Origin: Haliclona indistincta
Taxonomy: Eukaryota > Porifera > Demospongiae > Haplosclerida > Chalinidae
Direction of reading: 5' to 3'
DNA length: 64,000 bases
Assembly (NCBI GenBank): GCA_964017065.1
Contig: OZ024790.1
Coordinates: 5,566,737 to 5,630,736 of the forward strand
The position numbers were made by a program, and so were the translations under genes. Numbering within the stretch: the first letter of the stretch is position 1; every line of letters starts with the position of its first letter. Shown here piece after piece: positions 42,946 to 52,561 of the stretch. The notes under the pieces are model-generated. The model saw only the letters and a program-made list of their open reading frames with translations. It ran no database searches and was not told the DNA's origin.

Positions 42946-44279
42946 GGTTCATGAACAGCACAAACGGTAAGTTAGTGTTTTTTTGGCAGCAATGCTAATG
43001 CTGGCTGACCCTTCCAAAAGGTTAGCACGTGCGCCAAACATTTATCGACGATGGCCCACTAGTATGTGTTCTTTCTTGGGGTATAAATCTCCTGCACTTT
43101 CGACGGGTGGGTGGTTGTGGACAAGGGACTAGTGCCAATTTGCCATTTCCTGGAAAATATCCATATTGGACAGGCTTAACCTTAATATTCTGGAAAATAT
43201 GTATATTGTACAGTGCATATGGAATATATACTCTGTCGGCTTCCCTTGATGTTTGGCCTAGGTGGGCTACAAAATACAATATACCAGGACAGGCAAACAG
43301 CAGAACCAGTTTTACCAACATGGATATGCACTCCCACACCAAACACATCTGTCTTGCTCTGTCAGAGGGTGACTCGCAGCTTAGTATATCATCCCTCTCT
43401 GATAACATGTGTGGTCAGTATGCTGCCCAGGACTGGCAAGTCAGTTCCCCAGAGCGTAAAAATGAGAAGGCTAGGCAACATGCTGCCCATAGCCAAGCAC
43501 TAGTTGAGAGGACCATGTGCAATAGAGTAGCCTGAGAATGGGTGGAGTAATTGTGAGGCATCTGGGGCGTACAGACAGTGGCTGTGATCACTGGACTCCA
43601 CGAAGGACATAGTGGAGTTGAGATAAATTCGAATAGGCTGGATCAAGGAGAATAGCGAAGGCTACTGAGATATGATCGGATAGACTGAGTCGACAAGCTG
43701 GACAATGCACGATACGTGACGAATTGGTAGACTCAAATAGATGAAAGGTGGAGAGATGATAAGCATGACAAAAGTTATAGTAAAGTCCTATTGCTGACAG
43801 AAAGCAGGCTGTAATGCTGGGAGTTATGCCTGAGGAAGCAAACTCGTGAACTGCTCGATCCAGCGTGGTGAGCTGTCACAGAATTTTCGGTCCGCCGGAC
43901 CAAAATTACTGGTAAAATGGTCACGCCGGACTAATTATTCCTGGAAAAATTCTGAAATATTTGGTCCAGATGCGGACCAAATTACCTGTAAAAATGTCCG
44001 CCCAGACCAATTTTTCTAGTGTTGCCATCAACAACTGCTGCTATTAACTAGCTTTGCCTTTAGTTGGCAGACAGAGATCCGACCAATCAGAAGACGTTGC
44101 CGTCGGTAATAGTTGCTACAGAATAATGTGATCAATCAGAACAGTTCTGCCATGCGCTCATTGGCAGCACATTTTATCTTCGCACGCACACTCGGTCGCT
44201 AGCATGGTAAGACAGCCGATTCACCAGGGAACAAGCGATGACAGGGACTGTCAGGAAATCGAAAGGAAGCGACGACAAG
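42946..44279. other. No recognisable gene
   Basis: A 168-codon open frame at 43029-43535 has no recognisable motif and low-complexity neighbours. At 43880-44005 a GGACCAAA(A)TTAC(T/C)(G)GTAAAA motif is repeated with alternating orientation. Confidence 0.4.
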
Positions 44280-45775
44280 GAGGATGATCATCTTGTTGAA
44301 CCATGCCTTTCAATATGTCACCAATCAGAGGTATCCCGAGGGATGCAGCGATGGTAGAAAGAAGACAGAAGGCAAAGAAGTTTGAAGTTGTTGGAGGAGA
44401 ACTTTTTTACAAGCATAAGATTAAATGAAAAGTAACATATTTCCAATTATAATTACAATACTCCAAGGAGATTTATCAGTGAGAGACGGAAGATATTGCA
44501 TGCCTGCCAAGTTGACAGAATTGTAGGAAACTTGGGATGAACCCGAACTCTTCATTGGACCAAGGAACGGTTTATGTGGCATGAGATGCTAAAGCATGTT
44601 ACTGAGATGGTATGTTAACCCTTCACAAGCGACGGGCGACTATAGTCGCCTAGCAAGTTTGATGTCACCGGAAGTGGGCGTTTAAATTCGAAGATAGTTT
44701 ATTTCACCTATAGACCAAATACAGGTATGTGGGGTGTGAAGGGTGGCCAATGGCAGGGCCTGCGGCCCTGCCTAGCAGTGCTACGGCGGGAATACCTAGC
44801 ACCACTGGGTCTCCAGGGGTTTCTTGGAATAAAAAGCAGCCATACATGCACTAACTTTGTCTCACACATGCTGTTTTGACCAAAGAAGCGTTTTTTGCTC
44901 CAGTGAGTGATTCTAGCACATGACAGTTGGTAGATCGTCGAGTGGGCATGGTTAACTGCACTTGTCATTGACAACAAGCCCGCACATTGTGCAAGTTGAT
45001 TTTACATATTAAAAGTGATCACAGCACTAGTTTGTCTGTCTAATGGTCGCAAAGGTTAGTGAAATCCACAGAAACAGAGGCTAGAATTGTGTCCGCACTT
45101 AAAGGGTTAATGTAATAATATCAAGTTATGCATTCTTCGTGGATGTTATAATAATGTGAGAAGCATAGCATCCTTTTGTGACATAGTTAGATGACAATAA
45201 TTATTACTATGACAGTAACCAATTACCAATGCAGTGAAATAATTGTCTTTTTTTGCTTACTCGCTTACAGGAGAAAGCAAACACGACAAAATAAAAATTC
45301 CATATCACAATACAATTTCAAGACACGCCAATTTACTGGTTGTTGTTTATTATTGTACATGCTTTATCACTTGAAGATAGTTACACCTACTTTTCTCATT
45401 CAATTATCAGATTGTGATGGATGAATCAAAAGTTGACAACAGGCACACCAGACTCCATGGCACATGCTGGGGATTGATTTTGTCGGACCCATTTCACCAC
45501 ATGCTACTGATGGAAGTAGCTACATTTTGACTATCATCGACTACTTTACCAAGTGGGTCGAGGCAGTCTCAACTAGTGACAGGGAAGTATCGACTGTATC
45601 CATGTGCTTGTTTAAAGTTTGTAATACACACAATACCCTTTGCTTTTTAGGTATTCATGCATATGGGTCTTCCCAAAGTAATCATTTCCGACAATGGAGG
45701 AGAGTTTACAACAAGCTGGATAAGAGTTTGGCTAAGCTACTTGGCATAAGCAGAAGACTGATCACCCACAGGTAA
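44280..45775 (+). pseudogene. Intron-containing Ty3-like integrase gene remnant
   Basis: Coding blocks: an N-terminal stretch with FQYVTNQRYPEGCSDGRKK and KKFEVVGGELFYKH (44310-44425); an integrase zinc region with TRTLHWTKERFMWHEMLKHV (to 44609); an integrase core with PWHMLGIDFVGPISP and IIDYFTKWVEAVS (45455-45600); and GLPKVIISDNGGEFTTSW (from 45665). Splice-like borders separate them: GTATGT at 44610 with TTATCAG ending at 45410, GTTTGT at 45617 with TTTTTAG ending at 45650 (only 34 bp), and a CACAG|GTAAAC donor at 45771. A Ty3-type integrase with introns suggests a GIN1/KRBA2-like cellular integrase gene, or a transposon gene with introns, rather than a retrotransposed copy. Several frame breaks mark it as decayed. 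The first intron hosts a piggyBac-like MITE five bases after the donor. Confidence 0.6.
44615..45110. mobile_element. piggyBac-like MITE, copy 3
   Basis: TTAA at 44615-44618 and 45107-45110, termini CCCTTCACAAGCG and AAAGGG. The GGGCGACTATAGTCGCC hairpin close to the left end parallels the hairpins of copies 1 and 2, although the body is different. Confidence 0.7.
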
Positions 45776-45856
45776 ACTTAACACTAAAAATAGTACATGA
45801 CATTTAAAGTAAGTTTATTATACAATGTACACAATAAATTCGTGGAGCATTCTAGA

Positions 45857-46285
45857 AGAAAACATGGGCGAACAGACTAGCGCTAAGGAAACGGCTACAC
45901 TCAATGCTACTGAAAGACAGACAGAACGTGCAAGAACATGTCAAAAACATGATTGAACTGGAACTATTCAATGAGTTTCCAATCGTCGGAGACAACATCA
46001 GTGATGAAGACAGAGTGGTTTATGAACATGCAAATCCCACGGAGTCCTTTAACGTGCTAGTGACTGCCCTAGAGGCCAGCTCGACTGTTCCAATGGAAAC
46101 AGTAATAGAGAGATTGCTCCATACAGAACGAAAGCTGAAAGACAAAGATCTGACTAATCCATCTGATACAGAAGGAGCTATAAAAGGAGAGCACAGCGAT
46201 GTCGTCACTTGGACACATCCAAAGAAACTGCCGTGATCGCAAGAAAGAAGAAAAGCCACAAAATTCAGACACCGAGTTTACTGTT
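45857..46285 (+). pseudogene. Ty1/Copia gag fragment
   Basis: Reads [59 protein letters not shown] and [15 protein letters not shown], the usual order of the Copia gag retro-UBN2 region. A damaged zinc knuckle ([15 protein letters not shown]) follows. One frame change lies before the knuckle. It ends head-to-head with a Copia reverse-transcriptase fragment. Confidence 0.8.
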
Positions 46286-46548
46286 TGTATAGACTCGAAA
46301 TGAACCACAGGAGAAAAGGTTTCGTTGTAGTCTATTCCTTGTCTTTGAGAGTAACCTTGTGCGACTAAGCGTGCTTTGTATCTCTCTACCGTACCATTCT
46401 CTCCACACTTGCACTTAAACACCCACTTGCTCTTCACTAACTTCTTATCCTTAAAAGGTGGTACAAGATCCCAGACATGATTGAAATGTAAAGACTTCAT
46501 TCCGACATTTATTGCTTCTTTCCAGAGGTCTTGTCTCCAAAACACGTT
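46270..46548 (-). pseudogene. Ty1/Copia reverse-transcriptase fragment
   Basis: Minus strand: [55 protein letters not shown] and [15 protein letters not shown], the start of the Copia-type RT. It is cut on the right by the Gypsy copy-4 integrase remnant and on the left by the opposed Copia gag. Confidence 0.8.
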
Positions 46549-46771
46549 CCGGCAAAGTCAATAAGTAGTCGAGCCCATGGTCTCTTAGGTCATTCCCATG
46601 GATGGAGGGGAGTTTTGCAGGAGCATTTTGATGGAATTGACATTCTGAACATGACTCGACTTTATTTTCGAGATCAGTGTCAACACTAGGCCACCAGAGG
46701 TAGTTACATACCAATCCTTTCATCCGGGAAATCTCAGGGTGAGCGATGTGTAGCATGACTTGACTGCCCCA
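46549..46771 (-). pseudogene. Ty3/Gypsy copy 4, integrase part (left of Gypsy-3)
   Basis: Minus strand: WGSQVMLHIAHPEISRMKG, NYLWWPSVDTDLENKV and CSECQFHQNAPAKL form the integrase HHCC zinc region, then [12 protein letters not shown] begins the core and is cut near 46550. The frame continues across the inserted Gypsy-3 element into 52562-52660. Confidence 0.8.
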
Positions 46772-48161
46772 TGTAACAGACTCATGTTATCATGTAGAAC
46801 TCTGACCTGTGTTTTATTATTGCATTGTATCACTGCCTATATTTGTCTGCCTTGCACGTGTATTGTGGTCTGGTCTCTCTCTATAAAGAAAATAAAAAAG
46901 ATTTCTATCGAAATCAAAAGGATGTAGGGTTGTGAAATCTACCACTGGTCACACATGTAAACTAACAAGGAACAAGCATGCAATGGTAACACGATTGACT
47001 TGCTAACAGACCATAGATCCCTACATCAGTGGCAGTACATAAGATCAATATTCAAGCTCAATGCATGTCAGGTGTCAGCAGTCAACAGCAACTAGCTGAA
47101 CTAGCTATAGTCAATCACAACAGCCACTGATGTAGGGATCTATGGTCTGTTAGCAAGTCAATCGTGTTACCATTGCATGCTTGTTCCTAGTTAGTTTACA
47201 TTGTGGACCAGTGGTAGATTTCACAACCCTACATCCTTTTGATTTCGATAGAAATCTTTTTTATTTTCTTGTTCGTTTCCTTATTTCTTTTTCAATGAAG
47301 TTCAATATCATGCTTGTACAGAGCCGTCTTTGTTTCCTCCATTGGTTTAGTTTTCCTGTTGTTTATGGCTTTTCTTTATTATTAACAATTTTAAACTTGT
47401 AGCTAAAAATAGTTGTTATGCTGTACTTATCAGCTCGCCTACGCATAGCGCATGCATGTATACGAGCCCCACCCACACTTGTTTGTACCTGTACATGTAT
47501 GGCAGTTATAATTATCTGGCAAGCGCAGAATGGTGATCCTACCGTTCTTCGAAGACTCCAGACAAATATGTGTTCTCCGTGATCCATACGGCGTGGCGAT
47601 ACTCAAGCTTGTCCTTGGTCACGTGCGCTAACCACTGCTTGGTCACGTGCATATTGTGCAATCACAATAATGGCGTCTAACACTTAGCTGACGATGGATC
47701 ACGATTGAGAAAATCGCGGAATTAATATCGCCGTTTCGCTAAAAACAAGTTCAAAAGGCACCTGCCAGGAGAATTTCACGACTGTTCGCGGGTGTTTTGG
47801 TCTCGGCACCACTCGCGTAAAGGCGCTAGGCGAGTTGAAGAAAGAAGAAGAAGAAGAAGAAAACGAAGATGACGAAAGTCGATTTTCACCGTTTCCAGGT
47901 TCGTCACTTTAGTAACAATTTCGAGCAATCTCCTTGCTGCTGTAAGATGGGGCAACGCCAGAGAGCAGATCTAAGTGTCTTTGGACTTATAAAATTCATC
48001 ACCAGGCGAAATATCAGCGTTTGAACGCTAATACATTGTATGTAGCCGCCATCTTGTTTTCTCGTTCAACCCTACATAGGGAGGCACTACCGTGCCTCCC
48101 TAATATTCTGCTGCTGATTTAAAAAAAAAAGGTTTTTGGTCAGACCAACTCCTGAGTTACA
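46772..48161 (+). repeat. 5' LTR of Gypsy-3, split by HLE insertion
   Basis: LTR sequence occupies 46772-46885 and 48104-48161. Joining the two gives exactly the TATATATTCTG context found in the 3' LTR, so the HLE went in without duplicating or losing bases. Separation of the promoter from gag by 1.2 kb probably affects transcription, which is an inference. Confidence 0.9.
46886..48103 (+). mobile_element. Helitron-like element, copy 8 (inside LTR)
   Basis: A 1,218-bp full-length copy from AAGAAAATAAAAAAGATTTC to the hairpin GGGAGGCACTACCGTGCCTCCC plus TAA. The insertion point is between A and T. The filled and empty sites can be compared directly with the 3' LTR at 52391-52561. Confidence 0.75.
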
Positions 48162-48186
48162 TTGGTAGCAGAGGACGGTTACTAAG

Positions 48187-48987
48187 ATGGCCGTTGCTAG
48201 TCATGTGAGCGTGCCCAAGCCATTTGATACTGGAGATGTGTGTGGCTGGCTTCGAAAGTTCGAAATTTGTGCAAAAGCGAACAAGTGGACCCAGGAGACT
48301 AAAGCTCTGAAACTCCCTACGTTGCTAGAGGGGGAAGCTCTCGCCATGTGGCTTGAACTGTCAGAGGACGAACAAGCAGACTATGCCACCGTAAAAGAAC
48401 AACTAAGTAACAAGCTGGCTCATCTTGGCTTTGACTCTCTAGACGAGTTTCACCAGAGAAAACTGCGGCCGGGTGAACCGCTCTCGGTCTTCGTCCATCA
48501 CTCAAAGAAGCTTCTGGAGCAAGCCATGCCGGGGCTAGAAGCAAACACCAAGAAACAGCTCGTGCTCCATCAGTTCCTGGCGGGCCTGCCGTCTACTGTG
48601 AGCCGCCAGCTGAGAGCAGCTGGGGAAACCAACAACCTCGAGACAGCAGTGGAGCGTGCAAAACTTTTGCTAGCTCTAGGAGAACAGGACAATGTCAAAC
48701 CTGCGGCAGCCGTATCTGAACAAGACGACTCACTCGAACTTCTAAGAACTCAGATGACGAAACTCACCGAGCAAGTTGCAGCGCTGTCGACCTCGTCTCG
48801 AAGAGAGAGAAGATGCTTCGTCTGCAACCGTCCAGGTCACTTACAACGAGACTGCCCTCGCCGTCGGACAAGACCACCAACCCGCGTGTGCTATGAGTGC
48901 GGACAGCCAGGTCACATTGCTCGTTTTTGTCCGGGAAACGACCGAGGGGCTCCCGTCAAGGGCAACAGGTGCCTCTTTTCCCAATGA
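48187..48987 (+). CDS. gag: Gypsy-3 Gag
   Basis: A 266-residue frame starting 25 bp after the primer site. It has a capsid-like alpha-helical region (residues 10-165; CGWLRKFEICAKANKW, EALAMWLELSEDE, FHQRKLRPGEPLSVF), a short coiled region, then two zinc knuckles CFVCNRPGHLQRDC (near residue 217) and CYECGQPGHIARFC (near 239) for RNA binding. The frame ends at TGA 48985-48987. The pol frame overlaps it by at least 90 bp in the -1 register, with GGGAAAC at 48933-48939 in the correct phase for slippage. No lesion is visible. Confidence 0.9.
   Translation: MAVASHVSVPKPFDTGDVCGWLRKFEICAKANKWTQETKALKLPTLLEGEALAMWLELSEDEQADYATVKEQLSNKLAHLGFDSLDEFHQRKLRPGEPLSVFVHHSKKLLEQAMPGLEANTKKQLVLHQFLAGLPSTVSRQLRAAGETNNLETAVERAKLLLALGEQDNVKPAAAVSEQDDSLELLRTQMTKLTEQVAALSTSSRRERRCFVCNRPGHLQRDCPRRRTRPPTRVCYECGQPGHIARFCPGNDRGAPVKGNRCLFSQ
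48933..48939 (+). promoter_or_regulatory. Probable -1 ribosomal frameshift site GGGAAAC
   Basis: In the gag frame the codons read ccG GGA AAC, a canonical X XXY YYZ heptamer. Pol is open in the -1 frame from before this point. Short complementary segments (GAGG...CCTC and CCC...GGG within 48943-48975) could form a stimulating structure just downstream. Confidence 0.65.
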
Positions 48988-51900
48988 GCCCTGAAATACA
49001 AGTTACAGATGTCATAACGGTAGCAACAATCAAGTCCAGACTAGCAGTAGCTCCGGGCAAGCTATGTGATGCTGTTGTGGAAATCATGTTAGACTCCGGA
49101 TCGTCTGTCTCGCTAGTACAGCAATGTATTCTTTCTCGAACATGTGGCTGGACCTCAATTGACTCTCCAAAGGGCCTTCGACTAGTCACCGCCTCCGGTG
49201 AAAACCTGCCTATTGAAGATTATGTCAGAGCCCGTGTTAAAATTGGTGAGCTAGACAAAGCACATGACTTTGTTGTTGTAAAAAGCCTGGTAGCTCACGT
49301 TATTCTGGGTGTTGATTTTCTACACAAGAATGCCTTATTGTTAGACTTTACCACCAATCCGGTCAGTATTCAGCTTACACAAGGGTCCATGTTAAATGAA
49401 GATTTGGAGGTTAAACCAGTATTTGAATCTGCTTGTAAGGCAAAAGCCAAGATTTGTGCAGTTTCAGTGTTAGAAGCTACACCAGTAGACATTGCTGATG
49501 AATGTGCAATACCCATGTATGGAAGAGCCTCAAATTATGAATTACCACAATGCCAGACACAGAGCTTGCAACCTGTTATTCATGCCTATTGTGATCTTTT
49601 TCGCACAGTTCCAGGCAAGACAAATGCTGCTGAACATTTCATCCTTACCAATGGTAGTCCTGTGAAGATTCCACCAAGACGAATTCCAGCTCAGTACCGA
49701 GCAGAAGTTGAGAAACAAATACAAGAAATGCTTGATCGAGGCATCATCACAGAGAGCAGTAGTCCCTGGATGGCCCCTGCTGTGTTCGTTCCCAAGAAAT
49801 CAGGAGAGATACGAATTTGTGTGGACTATCGTGGTCTCAATAAGAAGTCTACCAAAGATGCTTATCCACTTCCTCTACCTGATGAAGTTCAAGATCGCCT
49901 AGTGGGTTGCACAATTTTCTCAAAACTCGATCTGCAAAGTGGCTACTGGCAACTTCCAGTGAATATCGATGATCAGGTGAAAACTGCATTTTGCCCTGGG
50001 CCAGGGATGGGTCTATTTCAATTTACAAGAATGCCCTTTGGTTTGTGTGGTGCAGCAAGCTCATTCCAACGACTTCATGGACAAAATCATGCGAGGTCTT
50101 CAGTTTGTTACAACCTATCAAGACGACATATTGATCCACTCAAGAAACGCACATGACCACAAAATTCATCTGCAAGAAGTGTTTCGTCGCCTCGCTGATG
50201 CTGGTCTTACTCTTCGCGGAAGAAAATGTAGCATTGGAATGTCACAAGTTTCTTACCTTGGCCATATTTTCTCAGCCTCAGGAATGGGTCCAGATCCACA
50301 GAAGGTCAAAGCCATTCAAGACTGGCCTGTTCCCAGTGATGTTACAGCTCTACGACAGTTTCTGGGCTTAGCGTCGTATTACAGACGTTACATTCAGAGC
50401 TTCGCAGACATCTCGGCTCCTCTTAACAAGCTCACATGGAAATCTACACCATTTGAATGGAGTTCGGAATGCTCTGAAGCCTTTGCCATGCTCAAGGATA
50501 ACCTAATGAAGGCTCCCATTCTTGCTTTCCCATGTTTTGCTCCTGATGCTGCAAAGTTTATAGTTCAAACTGATGCCAGTGGAGTCGGGCATGGAGCTGT
50601 CCTAGAACAAGATGAACATGTCATCTCCTATGCTAGTCGCTCACTGACCTCTCCTGAACGACAATATAGCACCATACAAAGGGAATGTGCTGCAATAGTG
50701 TTTGCTCTTAAGCAGTTTCGACATTACCTCCTGGGCAGACATTTTAAAATTCTTACAGACCATGCTCCACTTCAATGGTTGTCTGCACAAAAGATGGAAG
50801 GAATGCTTTGTCGATGGGCACTTGCTTTGCAAGAATATGACTTCGGCATTGAGTACAGAAAAGGAAAACAAAATGCGAACGCTGATGCACTGTCACGGAA
50901 GTATAGTCCCTGTGCCATCACACAAATTGACTCGCGCCTTCCTCTTCAAGAAATTCGTGATGCTCAACAAGCTGACAGTGTCATGTCCCAAGTAATACAA
51001 GCTTGCCAACAAATGGAGCCCTGCAATAGTTCAGATTGGCAACAACATCCCTTAAGACGTTATCGACAACTCCAGTCTCAACTAAAGCTGGTCGATGACG
51101 TCCTCTGTCGAGAGTATTCTCCGGGTCCTACCTCAGAGAAAGTGACAGTCCCTGTTCTCCCTGCTGATCTTCGCCATGCTGTCTTGTCAAAATGTCATGA
51201 TGCTCCTGGTGCTGGTCATCTTGGCTCAGAGAAAACTCTGGAACGACTCCGTATGCAAGCCTATTGGGTTGGAATGGCTCAAGATGTCGAACAGTACTGC
51301 CAAGAGTGTTACACGTGCCAGAAATCAAAACCTCCTCTACCTCAACGATCTCCTCTGGTTAATGTTCCCATAGGACGACCTTGGCAAATGGTAGCTGTAG
51401 ACGTACTAAAAGTCCCAATTTCTTCCAACAACAATCAGTATCTGTTGGTTGCTCAAGACTACTTCACTAAGTGGCCCATTGCTATTCCCATGCCCGATCA
51501 GAAAGCTGATAGAATTTCTCAAGAGCTTGTCAAGATCTTTGCTACTTTTGGTCAGCCAGAAATGATACACTCAGATCAAGGGAGAAATTTTGAGAGTACA
51601 ATTTTGTCACAGGTGCTAGAAGCATTCGGCATTTCCAAAACTCACACTACTGCGTATCACCCACAAGGAGACGGCATGGTGGAGAGGTTAAATCGGTCCC
51701 TACTCCAAATGTTGAGATCGTATGTCAACAAGTATGACGACTGGGAACACTACCTTCCACTTGTTCTCTATGCTTATCGTACCTCGGTACACTCTTCCAC
51801 AAATGTCTCTCCTTTTACACTCATGTACGGAAGACAACCAAAAGCTGACTTCAGTCATGCTCCAGCCTATGACACACAATCATACTCAGCACATGTTGGT

Positions 51901-52356
51901 AAGAAACTTGCCGAACTAAGAGATTTTGTGGAGGTAGAGTCTGCTCATCAGCAAAAACAAGCGTATGATCAGCACTCCAACAGAAGGAAATTCTCAGTAG
52001 GCAATTGTGATTGGTTGTCAATACCCACAGCAAGAAAACTGGATCTAAAATGGGAAGGAGGATGGAAAATCAGTTCCATCAAAAGCCCAGTCACCATGGA
52101 AATTACAGATGGTCGACGCATCAAAGTTGTTCACGTCAACAGACTCAGACACAGATTTCCTGAATCAGGTGACGAACAGCTACCATTGTCACAACATGAC
52201 ACTCATTCTCCACGGTGGGAACCCCCGTGGGTCGAACATTATTGTACACCTTCAGAAGAGTCTATTGACAATGTTGTTCCAACAAGAAGATACCCTCGTC
52301 GTGACTCAAGACAACCGCCAGATCGGTTTGGAATAGGACGTGTCAGACTCACATAA
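48940..52356 (+). pseudogene. pol: Gypsy-3 Pol (one frameshift)
   Basis: In order: aspartic protease with IMLDSGSSVSL (near 49090), reverse transcriptase with FSKLDLQSGYWQLP (near 49920) and YQDDILIHS (near 50120), RNase H with IVQTDASGVGHGAVL (near 50560), integrase zinc region HDAPGAGHLG...CQECYTC (51195-51320), and a DDE core with VAVDVLKVP, MIHSDQGRNF and GMVERLNRS. A C-terminal domain follows, to the stop at 52354. The only lesion seen is one extra base near 50077, within the RT between QRL and MDKIM, shifting the frame; a sequencing error is possible. Otherwise 1,100-odd codons are open. Confidence 0.9.
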
Positions 52357-52390
52357 GTTTGTGGACAAACTGTATCTCAGGAGGGACATA

Positions 52391-52561
52391 TGTAACAGAC
52401 TCATTTTATCATGTAGAACTCTGACCTGTGTTTTATTATTGCATTGTATCACTGCCTATATTTGTCTGCCTTGCACATGTATTGTGGTCTGGTCTCTCTC
52501 TATATATTCTGTTGCTGATTTTAAAAAAAAGGTTTTTGGTCAGACCAACTCCTGAGTTACA
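52391..52561 (+). repeat. 3' LTR of Gypsy-3
   Basis: A 171-bp LTR from TGTAACAGACTCATTTTATC to CTGAGTTACA, preceded by the purine tract AGGAGGGA. A solo comparison with the 5' LTR shows about four substitutions or indels by eye. Confidence 0.93.

Larger units (their letters stand above)
46772..52561 (+). mobile_element. Complete Ty3/Gypsy element 'Gypsy-3'
   Basis: Flanked by the 5-bp duplication CCCCA (46767-46771 and 52562-52566). LTRs of about 171 bp start TGTAACAGACTCAT and end CTGAGTTACA; the two differ at only a few positions, so insertion is recent. A primer site TTGGTAGCAGAGGACGG follows the 5' LTR at 48162. Gag and pol overlap. The 5' LTR is split by HLE copy 8. The element lies inside the older, opposite-strand Gypsy copy 4. 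Confidence 0.93.

Noticed and set aside
43029..43535. 168-codon frame as a gene
   Set aside because: No motif, no splice or promoter support, and an equally open minus-strand frame overlaps it.
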